Below, piece by piece: positions 8,701 through 16,407 of a DNA stretch of 64,000 nucleotides; positions within the stretch are counted from its first letter, which is position 1, and every line of letters starts with the position of its first letter. The stretch comes from Streptomyces tardus (lineage in GTDB: Bacteria > Actinomycetota > Actinomycetes > Streptomycetales > Streptomycetaceae). Below the pieces are notes generated by a model. It ran no database searches. It was not told the origin of the DNA and saw only the letters and a list, made by a program, of their open reading frames with translations. Location: positions 4,761,264 to 4,825,263 of the forward strand of contig NZ_JAELVF020000001.1 in the NCBI RefSeq assembly GCF_018101125.2, in the 5' to 3' direction. The position numbers were made by a program, and so were the translations under genes.

Positions 8701-9435
8701 GAGGTGTGCGTGGTGGACGTCGGTGTCGCACAGCCGCTCCCCAGCACCCCCGGACTGCTGCCGCGCAAGGTGCGCGCGGGCACTGCCGACTTCACCACCA
8801 CCACCGCGATGACGCGCGAGGAGGCCCAGCGGGCCGTCGAGGTCGGCATCGAAACCGCGCGCGACCTGGTCGCGGCCGGCAACAAGGCGCTGCTCACAGG
8901 CGAGATGGGGATCGCCAACACGACCGTCTCGGCCGCGCTGATCTCCGTCTTCACCGGGGTCGACCCGCTGGAGGTCACCGGTCGCGGAACCGGAATCAGC
9001 GACGAGATGCACGCCCACAAGGCCGAAGTCGTGCGCCGCGCACTGGAGTTGCACCAGGTCGACCCGACCGACCCGATCGGGGTGCTGGCAGCCGTCGGCG
9101 GACTGGAGCACGCCGCGCTCGTCGGACTGATCCTGGGCGGAGCCTCGTTGCGCACACCGGTGCTGCTGGACGGCGTCAGCGCCGGAGCCGCGGCCCTGGT
9201 GGCCCGGGCGATGGCACCCGAGGCGCTCGCCGCCTGCATCGCCGGCCACCGCAGCCCCGAGCCCGGCCACCACGCCGCGCTGACGACGCTCGGCCTGCGC
9301 CCGCTCGTCGATCTGGAGCTGCGCCTCGGCGAGGGGACGGGCGCGCTGCTCGCCCTGCCGGTCGTACAGAGTGCGGCCCGCGCCATGCACGATGTGGCGA
9401 CCTTCGACGCCGCCGGCGTCACGGAGAAGAACTGA
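5767..9435 (+). CDS. cobT: BluB-CobT fusion with long disordered N-terminus
   Basis: A 1222-residue three-part protein. Residues 1 to about 645 are Pro/Ala/Glu-rich and predicted disordered, with short repeats such as PDDAT. From about 650 to 870 there is a BluB-type nitroreductase domain (RRDVRNGF, SVGHSQPWDF), the flavin enzyme that destroys FMN to make 5,6-dimethylbenzimidazole (DMB). Residues 875-1222 are a full CobT phosphoribosyltransferase (start ETLAAIRPLD; GDHGVH; GEGTGA with catalytic-type E1189) that turns DMB and nicotinate mononucleotide into alpha-ribazole phosphate. The fusion would pass DMB directly between active sites. The disordered part has no assigned role. Confidence 0.9.
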   Translation: MTDTGRMPGEGQPENAGAPQEEPGAPAPVGHTYAPPRNGRPGSAGSGRHAQDDLLLMPSSQGAWGDPGAQPFTPQPVPADAGYDGAAAAVPHHPEQGPHVPEGHEADGRDSGAHDYSAVRTPPAGSPVPGADLSAAHEGMTAVPGEPAPGEPSFGEAPAGAVPVEPAAVDPLSDPLPGDARSGGAPAGDPLSDPLPGEPPATGGGAPGDEPQQPVPAQSWGGRQTQPSRQPSATAPRRPLHLGPPVPEQSGAVRSLAERGPSTQPGTAFPAPVESGVRPAAEPAAAPHSAPGAHDASLNQTAPPAPSGEQGLPAEPEYLDVPPADQLPQQPEHFEDPSQLPGPQLGALPPQEPDAWSAQPVHADAAVHPVEHPLAGPDPVAEPVAAPGAVDPSPPAEAVPVYDAPQPVAADGSAGVEPAEPVAAEPGQVEPVAAEAGAAAEAVAEPVEQPAPQGAQEQAAVDGAPVQDPGAAIPAQVGDPDPLSATAQAVPAPREAEASAVNTEDGSVAPGPDEVSAAEPTDLQLPEPEGDSAAAAASRPEEAQHLAAEPAPEPAPSAEPVAQEEPAAPAAAAPEPALDAPAAPQAPTPDAPTPDDATPDDATPDDAASDGAALPGDAVQPSAESAESGASEPGAPEPAPVEASGPPAPGYPDAEREAVHRAIRERRDVRNGFRDDPIPHEVLLRVLEAAHTAPSVGHSQPWDFVIIRSPETRQAMHELALRQRDAYAKSLPKARAKQFKELKVEAILDTPVNIVVTADPTRGGRHTLGRHSQPQTAPYSSALAVENLWLAARAEGLGVGWVSFFDERETVRELGLPEHLEVVAYLCVGYVDAFPEEPELVQSGWSRRRPLSWVVHEESYGRRVLPGAEPHDLLGETLAAIRPLDAKALGEAWERQKRMTKPAGALGMLEIISAQLSGLARQCPPPVPEPAAVAVFAGDHGVHDQHVTSWPQEVTAQMVDNFLSGGAVCNAFAKQVGAEVCVVDVGVAQPLPSTPGLLPRKVRAGTADFTTTTAMTREEAQRAVEVGIETARDLVAAGNKALLTGEMGIANTTVSAALISVFTGVDPLEVTGRGTGISDEMHAHKAEVVRRALELHQVDPTDPIGVLAAVGGLEHAALVGLILGGASLRTPVLLDGVSAGAAALVARAMAPEALAACIAGHRSPEPGHHAALTTLGLRPLVDLELRLGEGTGALLALPVVQSAARAMHDVATFDAAGVTEKN

Positions 9436-9520
9436 ACCCGCAACTGGCCCTCCAGAGTGCCCGTACCCGCCGCTCCGGCGCCGCAGCGGCCCCGCACCAT
9501 GTGCAAGGAGCAGCACCACG

Positions 9521-10831
9521 ATGTCCGAGCTACCCGCCTACCCCGTCGGACTGCGTCTGGAAGGCCGCCGGGTCGTCGTGCTGGGCGGCGGCACCGTCGC
9601 CGGACGTCGGCTGCCGGCGCTGATCGCCGCCGGCGCGGTCGTGGAGCTGATCTCCCCGCAGGTCACGCCCACCGTCGAGGCGATGGCCGACGGCGGCGAG
9701 ATCCGCTGGGAGCGCCGCCGCTATCGTGCGGGCGATCTGGAGGGAGCCTGGTACGCGCTGATCGCCACCAGCGACCACGAGGCGAATCTCGCCGCCTCGG
9801 CCGAGGCGGAGACGGCCAGGGTGTGGGCGGTGCGCAGCGACGACGCCGAGGCCGCCACTGCCTGGACCCCGGCCACCGGCCGCAGTGACGGCGTGACCGT
9901 CGCCGTGCTCACCGGGCGCGATCCGCGCCGCTCGGCCGCGGTGCGCGACGCGGTCGTCGAAGGGCTCCAGGACGGCAGCCTCGTCGCCCCTTCCCACCGC
10001 TCCCGCACCGCCGGGGTGGCGCTGGTCGGTGGAGGTCCGGGCGACCCCGATCTGATCACCGTCCGCGGCCGTCGGCTGCTCGCCGCCGCCGACGTGGTGA
10101 TCGCCGACCGCCTTGGTCCGCGCGACCTGCTGGACGAACTCCCGCCGCACGTACGGGTGATCGACGCCGCCAAGATCCCGTACGGCAGGGCGATGGCCCA
10201 GCAGGCGATCAACGACGCGCTCATCGAGCACGCCCGGGCCGGCCGCGCCGTCGTACGCCTCAAGGGCGGTGACCCGTACGTCTTCGGTCGAGGCATGGAG
10301 GAGGCGCAGGCGCTCGCCGAGGCCGGTGTGCCGGTCACCGTCGTGCCCGGCATCTCCAGCGCGATCAGCGTGCCCGCGCTGGCCGGTGTGCCGGTCACCC
10401 ACCGCGGTGTGGCCCACGAGTTCACCGTGGTCAGCGGCCATGTGGCGCCCGAGGACGAGCGGTCCCTGGTGGACTGGTCGGCGCTCGCCCGACTGCACGG
10501 CACCCTGGTCGTCCTGATGGGAGTGGAACGGCTCGCCGCCATCGCGGCGGCCCTGCTCGCCCACGGACGTGCGGCGGACACCCCGGTCGCAGTCATCCAG
10601 GAGGGCACCACGGCCAACGAGCGCCGGGTCGACGCCACCCTGGCCGACATCGCCGACCGGGCGCGGGAGGAGGGCGTACGTCCTCCGGCGGTGATCGTGA
10701 TCGGCCCGGTCGTCGATGTCGGCCGCTCGGGAGGGCTCCTCCACGGGAACGGGATGGCCTTCGACGAACGGTCGGGGGCCCCGGCGAACGCCCCCCGGGC
10801 CCAGCCGCCGCCCACGAACCCCATGTCGTAG
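9521..10831 (+). CDS. cobA: CysG-like precorrin-2 dehydrogenase / uroporphyrinogen-III C-methyltransferase
   Basis: A 436-residue fusion. Residues 1 to about 155 form a Rossmann domain (VVVLGGGTVAGRRL) of the precorrin-2 dehydrogenase/sirohydrochlorin ferrochelatase family. Residues about 165-415 are a SUMT tetrapyrrole methylase (ALVGGGPGDPDL, VRLKGGDPYVFGRG, PVTHRG) that methylates uroporphyrinogen III at C2 and C7 to precorrin-2. It is the branch point to siroheme and cobalamin. AAGGAG (9505-9510) supports the ATG. It sits 85 bp after bluB-cobT. The order of domains matches CysG; whether it serves sulfite reductase or B12 mainly is not shown. Confidence 0.9.
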   Translation: MSELPAYPVGLRLEGRRVVVLGGGTVAGRRLPALIAAGAVVELISPQVTPTVEAMADGGEIRWERRRYRAGDLEGAWYALIATSDHEANLAASAEAETARVWAVRSDDAEAATAWTPATGRSDGVTVAVLTGRDPRRSAAVRDAVVEGLQDGSLVAPSHRSRTAGVALVGGGPGDPDLITVRGRRLLAAADVVIADRLGPRDLLDELPPHVRVIDAAKIPYGRAMAQQAINDALIEHARAGRAVVRLKGGDPYVFGRGMEEAQALAEAGVPVTVVPGISSAISVPALAGVPVTHRGVAHEFTVVSGHVAPEDERSLVDWSALARLHGTLVVLMGVERLAAIAAALLAHGRAADTPVAVIQEGTTANERRVDATLADIADRAREEGVRPPAVIVIGPVVDVGRSGGLLHGNGMAFDERSGAPANAPRAQPPPTNPMS

Positions 10832-10982
10832 ACCCCGGATCCCCGGGAGCCTTCCACGACCGGGCGACCCGGTCGGCCACCGGCACCTCCCGGCCCTCTG
10901 CGCCACGCCGTACAGCTTGCGCGGCCGGGCTCGCGGCACGCGGCTCATCCCCGGCCGCCGTCGACTTCGGCGGCTTACCCCC

Positions 10983-11034
10983 GCGTACCCGCGTACCCCC
11001 GCGTACCCCCGCGTACCCGCGTACCCCCGCGTAC
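10983..11034. repeat. Six GCGTAC units in tandem with C-rich spacers
   Basis: GCGTAC occurs six times, separated by CC or CCCC, ending 33 bp before the trmH start. The units are too short and uneven for a CRISPR. It may be slippage or a clustered recognition site. Confidence 0.85.
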
Positions 11035-11067
11035 TCGGTCGCCCGCCGGGCAGGGCACTATCGTCCC

Positions 11068-11967
11068 GTGGCCCACCGCAAGGCAGATCCCATCACCGTC
11101 GACGACCCTCACGACCCCAGGCTCGGTGACTACGCCGACCTGACCGACGTCGAGCTGCGCCGTCGCAGAGAGCCGGCCGAGGGGCTGTTCATCGCCGAGG
11201 GCGAGAAGGTCATCCGGCGGGCCCTGCACGCCGGTTACACGATGCGTTCGATGCTGCTCTCCGAGAAGTGGACCGAGCAGATGAGCGACGTGATCGAGGA
11301 GGCGAGTGCGCCGGTCTACCTCGTCTCCCCGGACCTCGCCGAACGTGTCACCGGTTACCACGTCCATCGGGGCGCGCTCGCCTCGATGCAGCGCAAACCC
11401 CTTCCCGAACCGGAGGAGCTGCTGCATGTCGCACCGAGCGCGGTGGCCCCGGAGCCGGTCGTGGAGCGCGCAGACAACGACACGAGCTCTCCGGAGGCCC
11501 CGCAAACGAGCGCCGGCCGTCGCGTCGCCGTCTTCGAGGACATCGTCGATCACGCGAATCTGGGCGCTGCCTTCCGCAACGCGGCTGCGCTGGGCGTGGA
11601 CGCCGTCTTCCTCACTCCGCGCTGCGCCGACCCCCTGTACCGGCGGGCCGTGAAGGTGTCGATGGGTACCGTCTTCCGTGTCCCCTGGACGCGGCTGACC
11701 TCCTGGCCGAAGGACCTCGACCTCTTCCGCCGCAACGGCTTCGTGACGGCTGCCCTCTGCCTCGACGAGAAGTCGATCACCGTGGACGAACTCGCCGCCC
11801 GCCGCTACGAGAACCTCGCGCTCATGCTCGGCACCGAAGGCGACGGCCTGTCGGTCGACGCCCAGCGGGCGGCCGACGAATGGGTCCGCATCCCGATGGC
11901 CGCGGGAGTGGACTCCCTCAACGTCGCCGCAGCCTCTGCCGTGGCCTTCTACGCGACGAGGCTCTGA
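11068..11967 (+). CDS. TrmH/SpoU family RNA 2'-O-methyltransferase
   Basis: A 299-residue SPOUT-class methyltransferase acting on rRNA or tRNA ribose. The N-terminal substrate-binding part covers about 1-130 (EGEKVIRRAL). A charged linker (about 115-150) precedes the knotted catalytic domain, with the three SpoU motifs NLGAAFRNAAALG, LMLGTEGDGLS and IPMAAGVDSLNVAAASAVA. The GTG start is the first codon after a possible -10 TATCGT (11059-11064). The exact RNA target cannot be read from sequence. Confidence 0.9.
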   Translation: MAHRKADPITVDDPHDPRLGDYADLTDVELRRRREPAEGLFIAEGEKVIRRALHAGYTMRSMLLSEKWTEQMSDVIEEASAPVYLVSPDLAERVTGYHVHRGALASMQRKPLPEPEELLHVAPSAVAPEPVVERADNDTSSPEAPQTSAGRRVAVFEDIVDHANLGAAFRNAAALGVDAVFLTPRCADPLYRRAVKVSMGTVFRVPWTRLTSWPKDLDLFRRNGFVTAALCLDEKSITVDELAARRYENLALMLGTEGDGLSVDAQRAADEWVRIPMAAGVDSLNVAAASAVAFYATRL

Positions 11968-11994
11968 GGTTCTGCCGCCGCACCGCGCCCGTCG

Positions 11995-12039
11995 CTGAGA
12001 GACGGCGGCGGGCCGGACGGGCCGACGTGTCGTCGGCGG
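11995..12039 (+). repeat. Left arm of 45-bp inverted repeat
   Basis: It starts CTGAGAGACGGCGGCGGG. It matches the reverse complement of 12422-12466 at 43 of 45 positions (two adjacent mismatches). The left copy contains its own perfect hairpin GCCGACG-TGT-CGTCGGC. It lies 28 bp after the trmH stop. Confidence 0.9.
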
Positions 12040-12106
12040 GCTGCCCGGAGGGCGGTTGCCCGGCAGGAGTCTCATCTGCGGACTTCGCACCGGTGAGCTG
12101 TCCGCC

Positions 12107-12162
12107 GAGGACGAAAAGGGCCTGGCGATGCCCGGGAGTTCACAACCCGGCCCCTCGTCCTC
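12107..12162 (+). terminator. Hairpin downstream of trmH
   Basis: GAGGACGA (12107-12114) pairs with TCGTCCTC (12155-12162), and an inner GGGCC/GGCCC extends the stem. It is a candidate terminator for trmH. Confidence 0.5.
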
Positions 12163-12421
12163 AGCTCGCGTTCAGCCCCTCGTTCGCCCGGAACCCTCTC
12201 CTGCGGGCCGACCCTCATTGATTGGTTGCGTGCCGCACGCTCAACGGGACCGGCTCCGAAGTGACGGCGGTCAGGCACGAGTTCGTGCGGCTCGGGGCCC
12301 AACCCATGACGGAGTCGCGGCCGGGTCGTGAAGAATGCGCGCGGGGTGCACGTTCGGCGGGTGGGACGGGGTTACGGAAGAGCCACGCCGCGGCGAACTT
12401 CCGGCTCTGCGCGCAGACGAG

Positions 12422-12466
12422 CCGCCGACGACACGCGGGCCCGTCCGGCCCGCCGCCGTCTCTCAG
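12422..12466 (-). repeat. Right arm of 45-bp inverted repeat
   Basis: The reverse complement copy of 11995-12039. It begins at the kinase stop codon: the TGA is part of CTGAGAGACGG, so the repeat unit spans the end of the kinase gene and its 3' flank. Confidence 0.9.
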
Positions 12467-13731
12467 CGCGACGCCGAGGAGGCGTCCGTCCCCGAACTCC
12501 CGCCCGAGGAGACATGCTCCGAGGACACCCGCTCCGCAGGCGCCGCCCCGCGCACCTCGCTCTCACAACCCTGCGCGAGCGCAATGCCCAGCGCCATCAG
12601 CAGCGTCACCGTCACGAAGACGAAGAGTCGCTGACGCAGCAGTCTCCGGTCCGGCGGCACGGTGCGCCTGCTCGAACCGGAACCGGTGCGCCCGGGCCCG
12701 GTCCTCGGCCGGCTGCCCGACCTGCGCGCACCTCCGGCGCCGGACTGCGGGCGGGGACGGCGGGTGGCCGAGGCGGCGCCCGTGCGCCGGACCTCCTGCC
12801 CGCTGCCCGTACGCTGCGAGCTGCGGCCCGCGGTGGACTGCCGGGCCCGTACGGTGGGCTCCGCGGCGCTGCGGGCCGGCGCCGGAGGCAGCCGGCTCTC
12901 GGGCACCGCACGTGCCTCGCGGGCGGCGATCTCCTTGAGCCGCAGCGAGAGCTGAAGAGTGGTGGGCCGCTCCTCCGGGTCCTTCGCCAGGCAGGCGTGC
13001 ACGATCGGGGCCAGCGCTGCCGGCACCCCCTGGAGCTGTGCCTCCTCGTGGACGACCCGGTAGAGCATGATCTCAGAACTGCCCTGACCGAACGGCGAGT
13101 CACCGGTCGCCGCGTACGCGAGCGTGGCGCCGAGCGCGAACACGTCGGTCGCCGGAGTGACGGCGACTCCCCGCACCTGCTCCGGCGCCAGGAAGCCCGG
13201 TGAGCCGACGGCTGTGCCCACGTGCGTCAGCGTGCTGGAACCGGTCGCCCAGGCGATGCCGAAGTCGATGATCCGCGGGCCCTTGGGGGAGAGCAGGATG
13301 TTCGACGGCTTGAGGTCGCGGTGGACCACACCGGCCTCGTGCACCGCCACCAGGCCCTCGGAAAGCGCCGCGCCGACCGCGGCCACCTGCGAGGCGGGCA
13401 GCGGGCCGCCGTCGTGCACCTTGTCGTGCAGCGAGGGCCCGGGCACGTACTGGGTGGCGAACCACGGCCGTGCCGCGTCCAGGTCCGCGGCCACCAGCCG
13501 TGCCGTGCAGCCGCCTCTGATGCGCCGGGCGGCGGAGACCTCCCGGGCGAACCGGATGCGGAACTCCTCGTCCTCGGCCAGATCGGGCCGGATCACCTTC
13601 AGTGCGACTCGCTGGCCGCGCCGGTCGGAGCCCAGATAGACGACGCCCATCCCGCCCGCTCCCAGCCGCCGGTGGAGCTTGAACGAGCCGACGACGCGCG
13701 GGTCTTCGCGTCGGAGCCGCATGATCGCCAT
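12463..13731 (-). CDS. Membrane-anchored eukaryotic-type Ser/Thr protein kinase
   Basis: A 422-residue kinase. Gly-loop GAGGMG is at 24-29, ATP-binding K45, catalytic HRDLKPSN at H137-N144, metal-binding DFG at 156-158, and APE at 182-184, so it should be active. The activation segment is short. Residues 275-365 are a Pro/Ser/Arg-rich linker, followed by one transmembrane helix (about 366-388) and a short Ser-rich outer tail with no PASTA or other sensor domain. GGGGAAGG upstream supports the ATG. The signal and substrates are unknown. The neighbour across the upstream gap is a small membrane protein. Confidence 0.93.
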   Translation of the reverse strand: MAIMRLRREDPRVVGSFKLHRRLGAGGMGVVYLGSDRRGQRVALKVIRPDLAEDEEFRIRFAREVSAARRIRGGCTARLVAADLDAARPWFATQYVPGPSLHDKVHDGGPLPASQVAAVGAALSEGLVAVHEAGVVHRDLKPSNILLSPKGPRIIDFGIAWATGSSTLTHVGTAVGSPGFLAPEQVRGVAVTPATDVFALGATLAYAATGDSPFGQGSSEIMLYRVVHEEAQLQGVPAALAPIVHACLAKDPEERPTTLQLSLRLKEIAAREARAVPESRLPPAPARSAAEPTVRARQSTAGRSSQRTGSGQEVRRTGAASATRRPRPQSGAGGARRSGSRPRTGPGRTGSGSSRRTVPPDRRLLRQRLFVFVTVTLLMALGIALAQGCESEVRGAAPAERVSSEHVSSGGSSGTDASSASR

Positions 13732-14413
13732 TGTCCTTCCCCTACCTCCGGTGGGGAGGCCCCACTTCTTCGATACTGGTTCGCGCTGCTGCTTGTGTGC
13801 GGATGTCCACAGCTTACGGAGTGCCAGGTGCGTCTGCGCAGATGCCGCGCACGTCCGCGCGGACCGATTGCGAGTGCGCGGTGAAGAACGGGAGTTGTGC
13901 GCCCCCGGCCGCCCTCCCGTCGCGGCTGCGGCCACTCTCACCCCCAACACCCCTCGCTGCAAAGGGATATGACGCGACGCCACCTGTCGACCACGCGTTC
14001 TGGCGCCGTCGGAGGGACCAGCGGTCCACCCCCTCCCGTCGCCCCGTCGCGTCGGGCACATCAGCCTTTCGGGGCAGCTGTCGGGGTGCCCCGAGGTGAG
14101 TGAAGTCACGTGTCCCGGGCGTGGTTTGTGCACGTGGGAGGCGTGATAGCGGCCCCGGCGACACTCTGCGCGACCCGCCGCCGGGCCCGTCCGACCCCCG
14201 CGAGGCGGCCCCGAACTCTGCCGTTCGGCCAGGGTCTCCCTCCACCCCTGGTACTACCCGGGGTGGAGATCGCTCCTTCTGGAGGATGCCCACGGTCGGT
14301 ACGCCGGCATGACGCCGTCCGACGACCGCGCTCCTACTGTTGATCCCAAGCGGTGAGGGACACGCTCGTCCCCCGAGGTTTGTCGCTCACCGCTCCGACC
14401 AGAAGGGGAAACC
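13732..14413. other. 682-bp divergent gap between kinase and small membrane protein
   Basis: No coding frame is convincing. Visible are a hairpin CGGGGCA/TGCCCCG (14070-14093), an inverted repeat CTCCACCCC-N11-GGGGTGGAG (14250-14278) and a -10-like TACTGT (14335-14340) for the rightward gene. The length suggests long 5' leaders or regulation of both genes. Confidence 0.5.
14250..14278. repeat. Inverted repeat CTCCACCCC-N11-GGGGTGGAG
   Basis: A perfect 9-bp dyad about 60 bp upstream of a -10-like TACTGT. It could be a protein operator or an RNA hairpin. Confidence 0.7.
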
Positions 14414-14638
14414 ATGGCGCGAGCAACAGAGGCAAGGACACCGAGCCGGTTGCAGGCGCGGGCAGCAGGGATCACCACCGCGGTGGCGACTTTCGGCACC
14501 CAGCCCTCCGGGCAGCGGCACCCACTCGTCGCGACCGCCATGGTCCTCCCTGTGGCACTGCTGTTGGCCGCCCTCTTCGGCGGTTTCGACGCGGTGGCCA
14601 CCCAGGCGTCGTCCGTAGCGGGAATGTTGCAGCGCTGA
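14414..14638 (+). CDS. Small membrane protein, function unknown
   Basis: 74 residues. A basic N-terminus (RATEARTPSRLQARA) is followed by one hydrophobic segment (about 40-60, VATAMVLPVALLLAALFGGF) and a short tail ending GMLQR. AGAAGGGGAAACC precedes the ATG, a good ribosome-binding site. A strong hairpin lies 86 bp downstream. I do not recognise the family; similar short proteins are common in Streptomyces. It is divergent from the kinase gene, which may or may not be meaningful. Confidence 0.65.
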   Translation: MARATEARTPSRLQARAAGITTAVATFGTQPSGQRHPLVATAMVLPVALLLAALFGGFDAVATQASSVAGMLQR

Positions 14639-14723
14639 TTGGCGCACCTGGGCGGGAGAGCGGCCCGCGCCAGGCACTTCCGGCTGACAGCCCCGTGGGG
14701 ACGGGGGTGCGGCGGACGGCACG

Positions 14724-14757
14724 GAGGGCCAGGCGGCTGGGGAGCCGCCTGGCCCTC
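14724..14757 (+). terminator. Terminator after the small membrane protein gene
   Basis: A perfect 15-bp stem (14724-14738 with 14743-14757) with a GGGG loop, followed by AAATCTCT. Confidence 0.85.
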
Positions 14758-14859
14758 AAATCTCTGTTGGCGAGCGCCCACCGGCGCCCTGCTCCCAGAC
14801 GCCCACACGGGCCCTCGCTCCCGGCAGGGGTGGCCCGGCCCTCGGCTCCCGGACACCGC

Positions 14860-14890
14860 GAAGGCCCCGGTCGCGGAGACCGGGGCCTTC
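14860..14890 (-). terminator. Terminator of the tRNA-Gly/Cys/Val operon
   Basis: A 13-bp stem GAAGGCCCCGGTC/GACCGGGGCCTTC with loop GCGGA, immediately downstream of tRNA-Val on the minus strand. Confidence 0.85.
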
Positions 14891-14898
14891 ATGTGCGG

Positions 14899-14970
14899 TG
14901 GACGATACTGGGATTGAACCAGTGACCTCTTCCGTGTCAGGGAAGCGCTCTCCCGCTGAGCTAATCGTCC
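14899..14970 (-). tRNA. tRNA-Val (GAC)
   Basis: 72 nt. Acceptor stem GGACGAT/ATCGTCC with discriminator A, D arm AGCTCAGCGGGAGAGC, anticodon GAC (14936-14938), T loop GGTTCAATCCC. The 3' CCA is not fully encoded. It is the last of three tRNAs read leftward. Confidence 0.97.
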
Positions 14971-14974
14971 TTGG

Positions 14975-15045
14975 AGGTGGAGACGGGATTTGAACCCGTG
15001 TAGACGGCTTTGCAGGCCGTTGCCTCGCCTCTCGGCCACTCCACC
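14975..15045 (-). tRNA. tRNA-Cys (GCA)
   Basis: 71 nt. Acceptor stem GGTGGAG/CTCCACC with discriminator U as in tRNA-Cys, anticodon GCA (15011-15013), T arm GGGTTCAAATCCC. Four bases separate it from tRNA-Val. Confidence 0.97.
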
Positions 15046-15075
15046 AGGAGCGCGGGGTGCAACCCCGTACCCACG

Positions 15076-15148
15076 AGCGGACGACGAGATTCGAACTCGC
15101 GACCCTCACCTTGGCAAGGTGATGCTCTACCAACTGAGCTACGTCCGC
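15076..15148 (-). tRNA. tRNA-Gly (GCC)
   Basis: 73 nt. Acceptor stem GCGGACG/CGTCCGC with discriminator U, anticodon GCC (15113-15115), T arm GAGTTCGAATCTC. It is the first tRNA of the Gly-Cys-Val unit. Confidence 0.97.
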
Positions 15149-15242
15149 AGTTTGCCGTGATCCCGGCCACTGTGTGACCCGGCGACGTGGTGAACTCTAG
15201 CGGATTCCTCGGCCAGCTCAAATTCCGTTCCCGTTATCGGAC

Positions 15243-16340
15243 ATGCCTAGACTCGCAGCCGTGCTCGACCAACCGCCTCTCGCCTCCTTCGACGGAGTTG
15301 TCGCCTCGGACCTCCGGGACGTCACCAGCGACCCCGCCGCGCTGGAATCGCGCGGCTGGTGGGCAGTGGTCGCCGATTTCGAAGGCGGGTTGCGGTGTGC
15401 GCGCTTCGGCGACGTACGACCGGCTCCGGCGACCCGCCCGCACCGCTGGCGCGGCCCGCACCCCGCGAGCTGGACCTCCTCGCTGGAGCAGAGCGCCTAC
15501 CTCGACGGCGTGCGGCGCATCCGGGAGCACATTGCCGCGGGAGACGTCTACCAGGCCAACCTCTGCCGGGTGCTGAGCGCGCCACTGCCCGACCCCGCGA
15601 GCGCCGACATCACCGCGCTCGCCGACGCTCTCGCCGCCGGCAACCCGGCCCCGTACGCGGGCTCCGTGCGGCTGCCCGCACACGGTGTCGAGGTGGCCAC
15701 GGCCTCGCCCGAGCTCTATCTGCGGAGGCGGTCGGGCACCGTGTGGTCGGGTCCGATCAAGGGCACCGGCCGCACCGAGGCGGATCTGGCGGAGAAGGAC
15801 TTCACCGAGAACGTCATGATCGTCGACCTCGTGCGCAACGACCTGGGCCGCGTCTGCGCCGCGGGCAGCGTCACCGTGCCCGCGCTCTGCCGGGTCGAGT
15901 CCCACCCGGGGCTCGTGCACCTGGTCTCCACCGTGCGCGGCGAACTCGCCCCCGGTGCCGGCTGGCCGGATCTGCTGCGCGACACCTTCCCGCCCGGCTC
16001 GGTCACCGGGGCGCCCAAGAGCAGCGCCCTGCGGATCATCGAGCAGCTGGAGACCTCGCCGCGCGGCCCGTACTGCGGAGGAATCGGCTGGGTCGACGCG
16101 GACCGCGGCACCGGTGAACTCGCGGTGGGCATCAGGACGTTCTGGATCGAGCGGGACGCCCCGGGCGGCCCCGCGCTGCGGTTCGGCACCGGAGCCGGCA
16201 TCACCTGGGGGTCGGACCCGCACCGCGAGTGGGCCGAGACGGAGCTGAAGGCCGCCCGGCTGCTGCGGGTGGCAGCGGGGGAGGCCCACCCGCAACCGGA
16301 CGGGATTGCGCCCGGGCCGCAGGCCCAACAGCAGGCATGA
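15243..16340 (+). CDS. pabB: Aminodeoxychorismate synthase component I / chorismate-binding enzyme
   Basis: A 365-residue chorismate-binding protein that aminates chorismate to 4-amino-4-deoxychorismate for folate. It has the family motifs AGDVYQANL, PIKGTGR, DLVRNDLGRV and PPGSVTGAPK, plus the C-terminal IGWVD and TGAGITWGSDP. It is shorter at the N-terminus than anthranilate synthase TrpE. The neighbouring pabC lyase supports the p-aminobenzoate role over anthranilate. No Shine-Dalgarno is seen before the ATG, so it may be leaderless. No separate glutaminase subunit is nearby. Confidence 0.88.
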   Translation: MPRLAAVLDQPPLASFDGVVASDLRDVTSDPAALESRGWWAVVADFEGGLRCARFGDVRPAPATRPHRWRGPHPASWTSSLEQSAYLDGVRRIREHIAAGDVYQANLCRVLSAPLPDPASADITALADALAAGNPAPYAGSVRLPAHGVEVATASPELYLRRRSGTVWSGPIKGTGRTEADLAEKDFTENVMIVDLVRNDLGRVCAAGSVTVPALCRVESHPGLVHLVSTVRGELAPGAGWPDLLRDTFPPGSVTGAPKSSALRIIEQLETSPRGPYCGGIGWVDADRGTGELAVGIRTFWIERDAPGGPALRFGTGAGITWGSDPHREWAETELKAARLLRVAAGEAHPQPDGIAPGPQAQQQA

Positions 16341-16407
16341 CAGGCAAAGCAGGCACAACAGGTGCGGCGGGCGCCATGCGTCCCGTACCCGAGCGAAAGG
16401 TGGAACC

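Larger units (their letters stand above)
11968..12462. other. Convergent gap between trmH and the kinase gene
   Basis: 495 bp without a gene. It holds both arms of a 45-bp inverted repeat (the right arm begins at 12422) and a hairpin at 12107-12162. Frames here have no protein-like composition. Confidence 0.7.

Noticed and set aside
10983..11034. CRISPR-like array
   Set aside because: Units are 6 bp with 2-4 bp spacers, far too short, and no cas genes are present.
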